DNA from: Candidatus Omnitrophota bacterium
Lineage (GTDB): Bacteria; Omnitrophota; Gorgyraeia; Gygaellales; Profunditerraquicolaceae
DNA: 6,443 nt
NCBI GenBank assembly: GCA_020062065.1
Contig: JAGUWZ010000151.1
Coordinates: 1-6,443 of the forward strand
Direction: 5' to 3'
The position numbers and the translations under genes are program-made. Positions 5,109 to 6,443 of this stretch are shown here, in pieces; the first letter of the stretch is position 1; each line of letters opens with the position of its first letter. The notes beneath the pieces are model-generated. The model was not told the origin of the DNA and searched no databases. It was given only the letters and a program-made list of their open reading frames with translations.

Positions 5109-5528
5109 TTATTTTTTTTCTCTTTTTTGCTGGCAGTTAAGACAAAGGCGTGCGTAGGGGATTGCCTTTAATCTGGTCTTAGTGATTAGGGATTTGCAGT
5201 CTTCGCAGATACCGAATGCGCCTTCTTCTATCCTCTTAAGGGCGTCGTCCAATTCATACAAGATTTGTCTCTCATTGGAGGCTATACCCAAAGAAAATTC
5301 TCTGTCATATGTATCTGTGGCAACATCAGCCATATGATATGCATAACCTGATATATCTCCGGCAGCATCCTTCTGTGATTTTTTAAGTGTATCTTCTGAA
5401 ATATGATTAATATTATCAAGGATTTCGTTTTTTCTTTTCAGAATTAAACTCTTGAATTTAACCGCTTCTTTCTTATTGAGTTGGTTTCTCAATTTATTTA
5501 TCTTGTCTTTTGCTTTCGGTTTTTTCAT
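5109..5528 (-). CDS. DksA/TraR-family C4 zinc-finger protein
   Basis: 139 residues. A basic N-terminus and a helical, charged segment (about 15-75 and 85-105) are followed by a zinc finger C-x2-C-x17-C-x2-C (CEDC...CLNC) near the C-terminus, the pattern of the DksA/TraR family. These proteins bind in the RNA polymerase secondary channel and alter promoter response, often together with ppGpp. The linker ISGYAYHMADVATDTYDRE resembles the Bacillus YteA/YocK type more than E. coli DksA, and there is no clear DxxDxA tip, so a DksA-like effect is uncertain. The ATG at 5528 has AGAGG four bases upstream, overlapping the ileS stop; an in-frame ATG at 5567 would overlap ileS and is less likely. It is 7 bp after ileS, in an operon with lspA and rluD. 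Confidence 0.9.
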   Translation of the reverse strand: MKKPKAKDKINKLRNQLNKKEAVKFKSLILKRKNEILDNINHISEDTLKKSQKDAAGDISGYAYHMADVATDTYDREFSLGIASNERQILYELDDALKRIEEGAFGICEDCKSLITKTRLKAIPYARLCLNCQQKREKK

Positions 5529-5532
5529 TTTG

Positions 5533-5537
5533 CCTCT
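5533..5537 (-). promoter_or_regulatory. Ribosome binding site deciding the DksA-like start
   Basis: AGAGG, four bases before the ATG at 5528, overlaps the ileS TAG (5536-5538). It supports the 5528 start over the upstream in-frame ATG at 5567 and suggests translational coupling to ileS. Confidence 0.6.
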
Positions 5538-6443
5538 AATTATTTTGCGATACAACCACAGCCACACATTTTTCGCAAATCGAGCTGTGTTCTTTATCCT
5601 TGCCTACTGTTTTGGAATAATTCCAACAGCGCTGGCACTTTTCTCCTTCGGCTTTAATAATCTCTATAGCAATATCAGGATAATTACTGTTGGCGACAGC
5701 GCCTATTTCCCAATCTTCTTTTAGGCTGACTTCTACCTGAGATACCTTGAAAATCTCAGGTAAATCGCCTTTTAGGCCTTCTAAAAATTTATACCGAGAA
5801 TGGTCTTTTGTCAACATATTTATTTTGGCATCATAGGAACTGCCGATTAAACCTGTGAGGCGTTTTTCTTCCAGGGCCTTGGTAATACCAGGAATTAAGG
5901 CGATAATCACTTCTAAGTCGTTATAAGCAACGGACCCTTTTATTTTCCCTAATGCTAATTGCGCTGATATCTGCTGGTGGCTTAACCAGTCTAATAAATG
6001 CGCACTTTTTATATCTTTATCCTTTTCTTCCTTTGGCATATGCTGCCAAATATCCTCGGCAGTGAATACTAAAATGGGCGCTATGAGTCTTACCAATAGA
6101 TTGAGTATTTCATAAAGCGCGGTTTGCGCTGACCGTCTCTCAATAGATTTTGCAGCATAGGTATAGAGCCTCCCCTTTACCATATCCAGATAATACATTG
6201 ACAGGTCTTCATTGCAAAAATCATAGATTGCTTTATATGCCTTATAAAATTCAAAGTTCTCATAAGCATTGTATATTTCTGAAAAGACAATTGTTCGCTG
6301 CTTAAATAATATCCACTTATCTATCTTTTTTAAATCATCATTATTTACTTTATCCGTATCCGGATTAAAATCGTATAAATTGCTTAAAATAAACTTAGCG
6401 CTGTTGCGGATTTTACGGTAAGTCTCGGATAAGCGGGTGATTA
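5536..6443 (-). CDS. ileS: Isoleucyl-tRNA synthetase, C-terminal third
   Basis: Charges tRNA-Ile with isoleucine in the cytoplasm. About 301 C-terminal residues are visible; the frame is open to the window edge, so the Rossmann and editing domains (HIGH, KMSKS) lie outside. The segment begins ITRLSETYRKIRNSAKFIL, the typical start of the class Ia anticodon-binding domain, and continues through the NEDLSMYYLDMVKGRLY helix and IAPILVFTAEDIW. The tail has KCQRCWNYSKTVG and CEKC, a Cys4 zinc site (C-x2-C...C-x2-C) as in bacterial-type IleRS. No frameshift is seen. It leads the operon with the DksA-like gene, lspA and rluD. The in-frame Met at 6198 is internal and not the start. Confidence 0.97.
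   Translation of the reverse strand, partial: ITRLSETYRKIRNSAKFILSNLYDFNPDTDKVNNDDLKKIDKWILFKQRTIVFSEIYNAYENFEFYKAYKAIYDFCNEDLSMYYLDMVKGRLYTYAAKSIERRSAQTALYEILNLLVRLIAPILVFTAEDIWQHMPKEEKDKDIKSAHLLDWLSHQQISAQLALGKIKGSVAYNDLEVIIALIPGITKALEEKRLTGLIGSSYDAKINMLTKDHSRYKFLEGLKGDLPEIFKVSQVEVSLKEDWEIGAVANSNYPDIAIEIIKAEGEKCQRCWNYSKTVGKDKEHSSICEKCVAVVVSQNN

Noticed and set aside
5109..5567. Longer DksA-like protein starting at 5567
   Set aside because: It would overlap the end of ileS by 32 bases and add an unrelated Trp-rich leader; the 5528 ATG has the better ribosome binding site.

Overview
The window comes from an AT-rich bacterium. All credible genes lie on the minus strand, so they read from high to low coordinates. 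The ileS / DksA-TraR-like / lspA / rluD order, a coiled-coil protein with a C-terminal beta-rich domain, and several families of short palindromic repeats together resemble uncultured lineages such as Candidatus Omnitrophota (formerly OP3). That assignment is inferred from gene order and style; nothing in the window proves it.

Right part (6443 to about 3590): a compact probable operon. It opens with the C-terminal third of isoleucyl-tRNA synthetase, cut by the window edge. A DksA/TraR-type zinc-finger protein follows 7 bp later, then signal peptidase II (lspA), then an RluD-type pseudouridine synthase. A long hairpin 5 bp past the rluD stop probably ends the transcript. The set combines translation (ileS, rluD), transcriptional control (DksA-like) and lipoprotein maturation (lspA).

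Middle (about 3648 to 3175): 474 bp without a gene but full of repeats. There are two related hairpins whose stems differ by compensating base changes, an ACGCAGAT array facing inverted copies of itself, a 12-bp inverted repeat around that array, and a 25-26 bp direct repeat whose second copy forms part of the rluD hairpin.

Left-middle (3174 to 982): a two-gene unit. A membrane-anchored coiled-coil protein of unknown role ends in TAA directly abutting the ATG of aroA (EPSP synthase, shikimate pathway). This aroA keeps its catalytic residues but is longer than usual. Its extra length lies in surface loops, one coded by a tandem octamer array, and another loop is coded by a perfect 38-bp palindrome.

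Left edge (981 to 1): a degraded gene, best read as a permuted papain-fold (NlpC/P60-like, YiiX/YaeF-type) hydrolase broken by two in-frame stops and a frameshift. It is followed by the N-terminal 128 residues of a NYN-domain (LabA/DUF88) putative nuclease that runs off the window.

I see no complete undescribed defence or mobile system. The most unusual material is the repeat-invaded aroA, the repeat-rich intergenic region and the degraded hydrolase gene.
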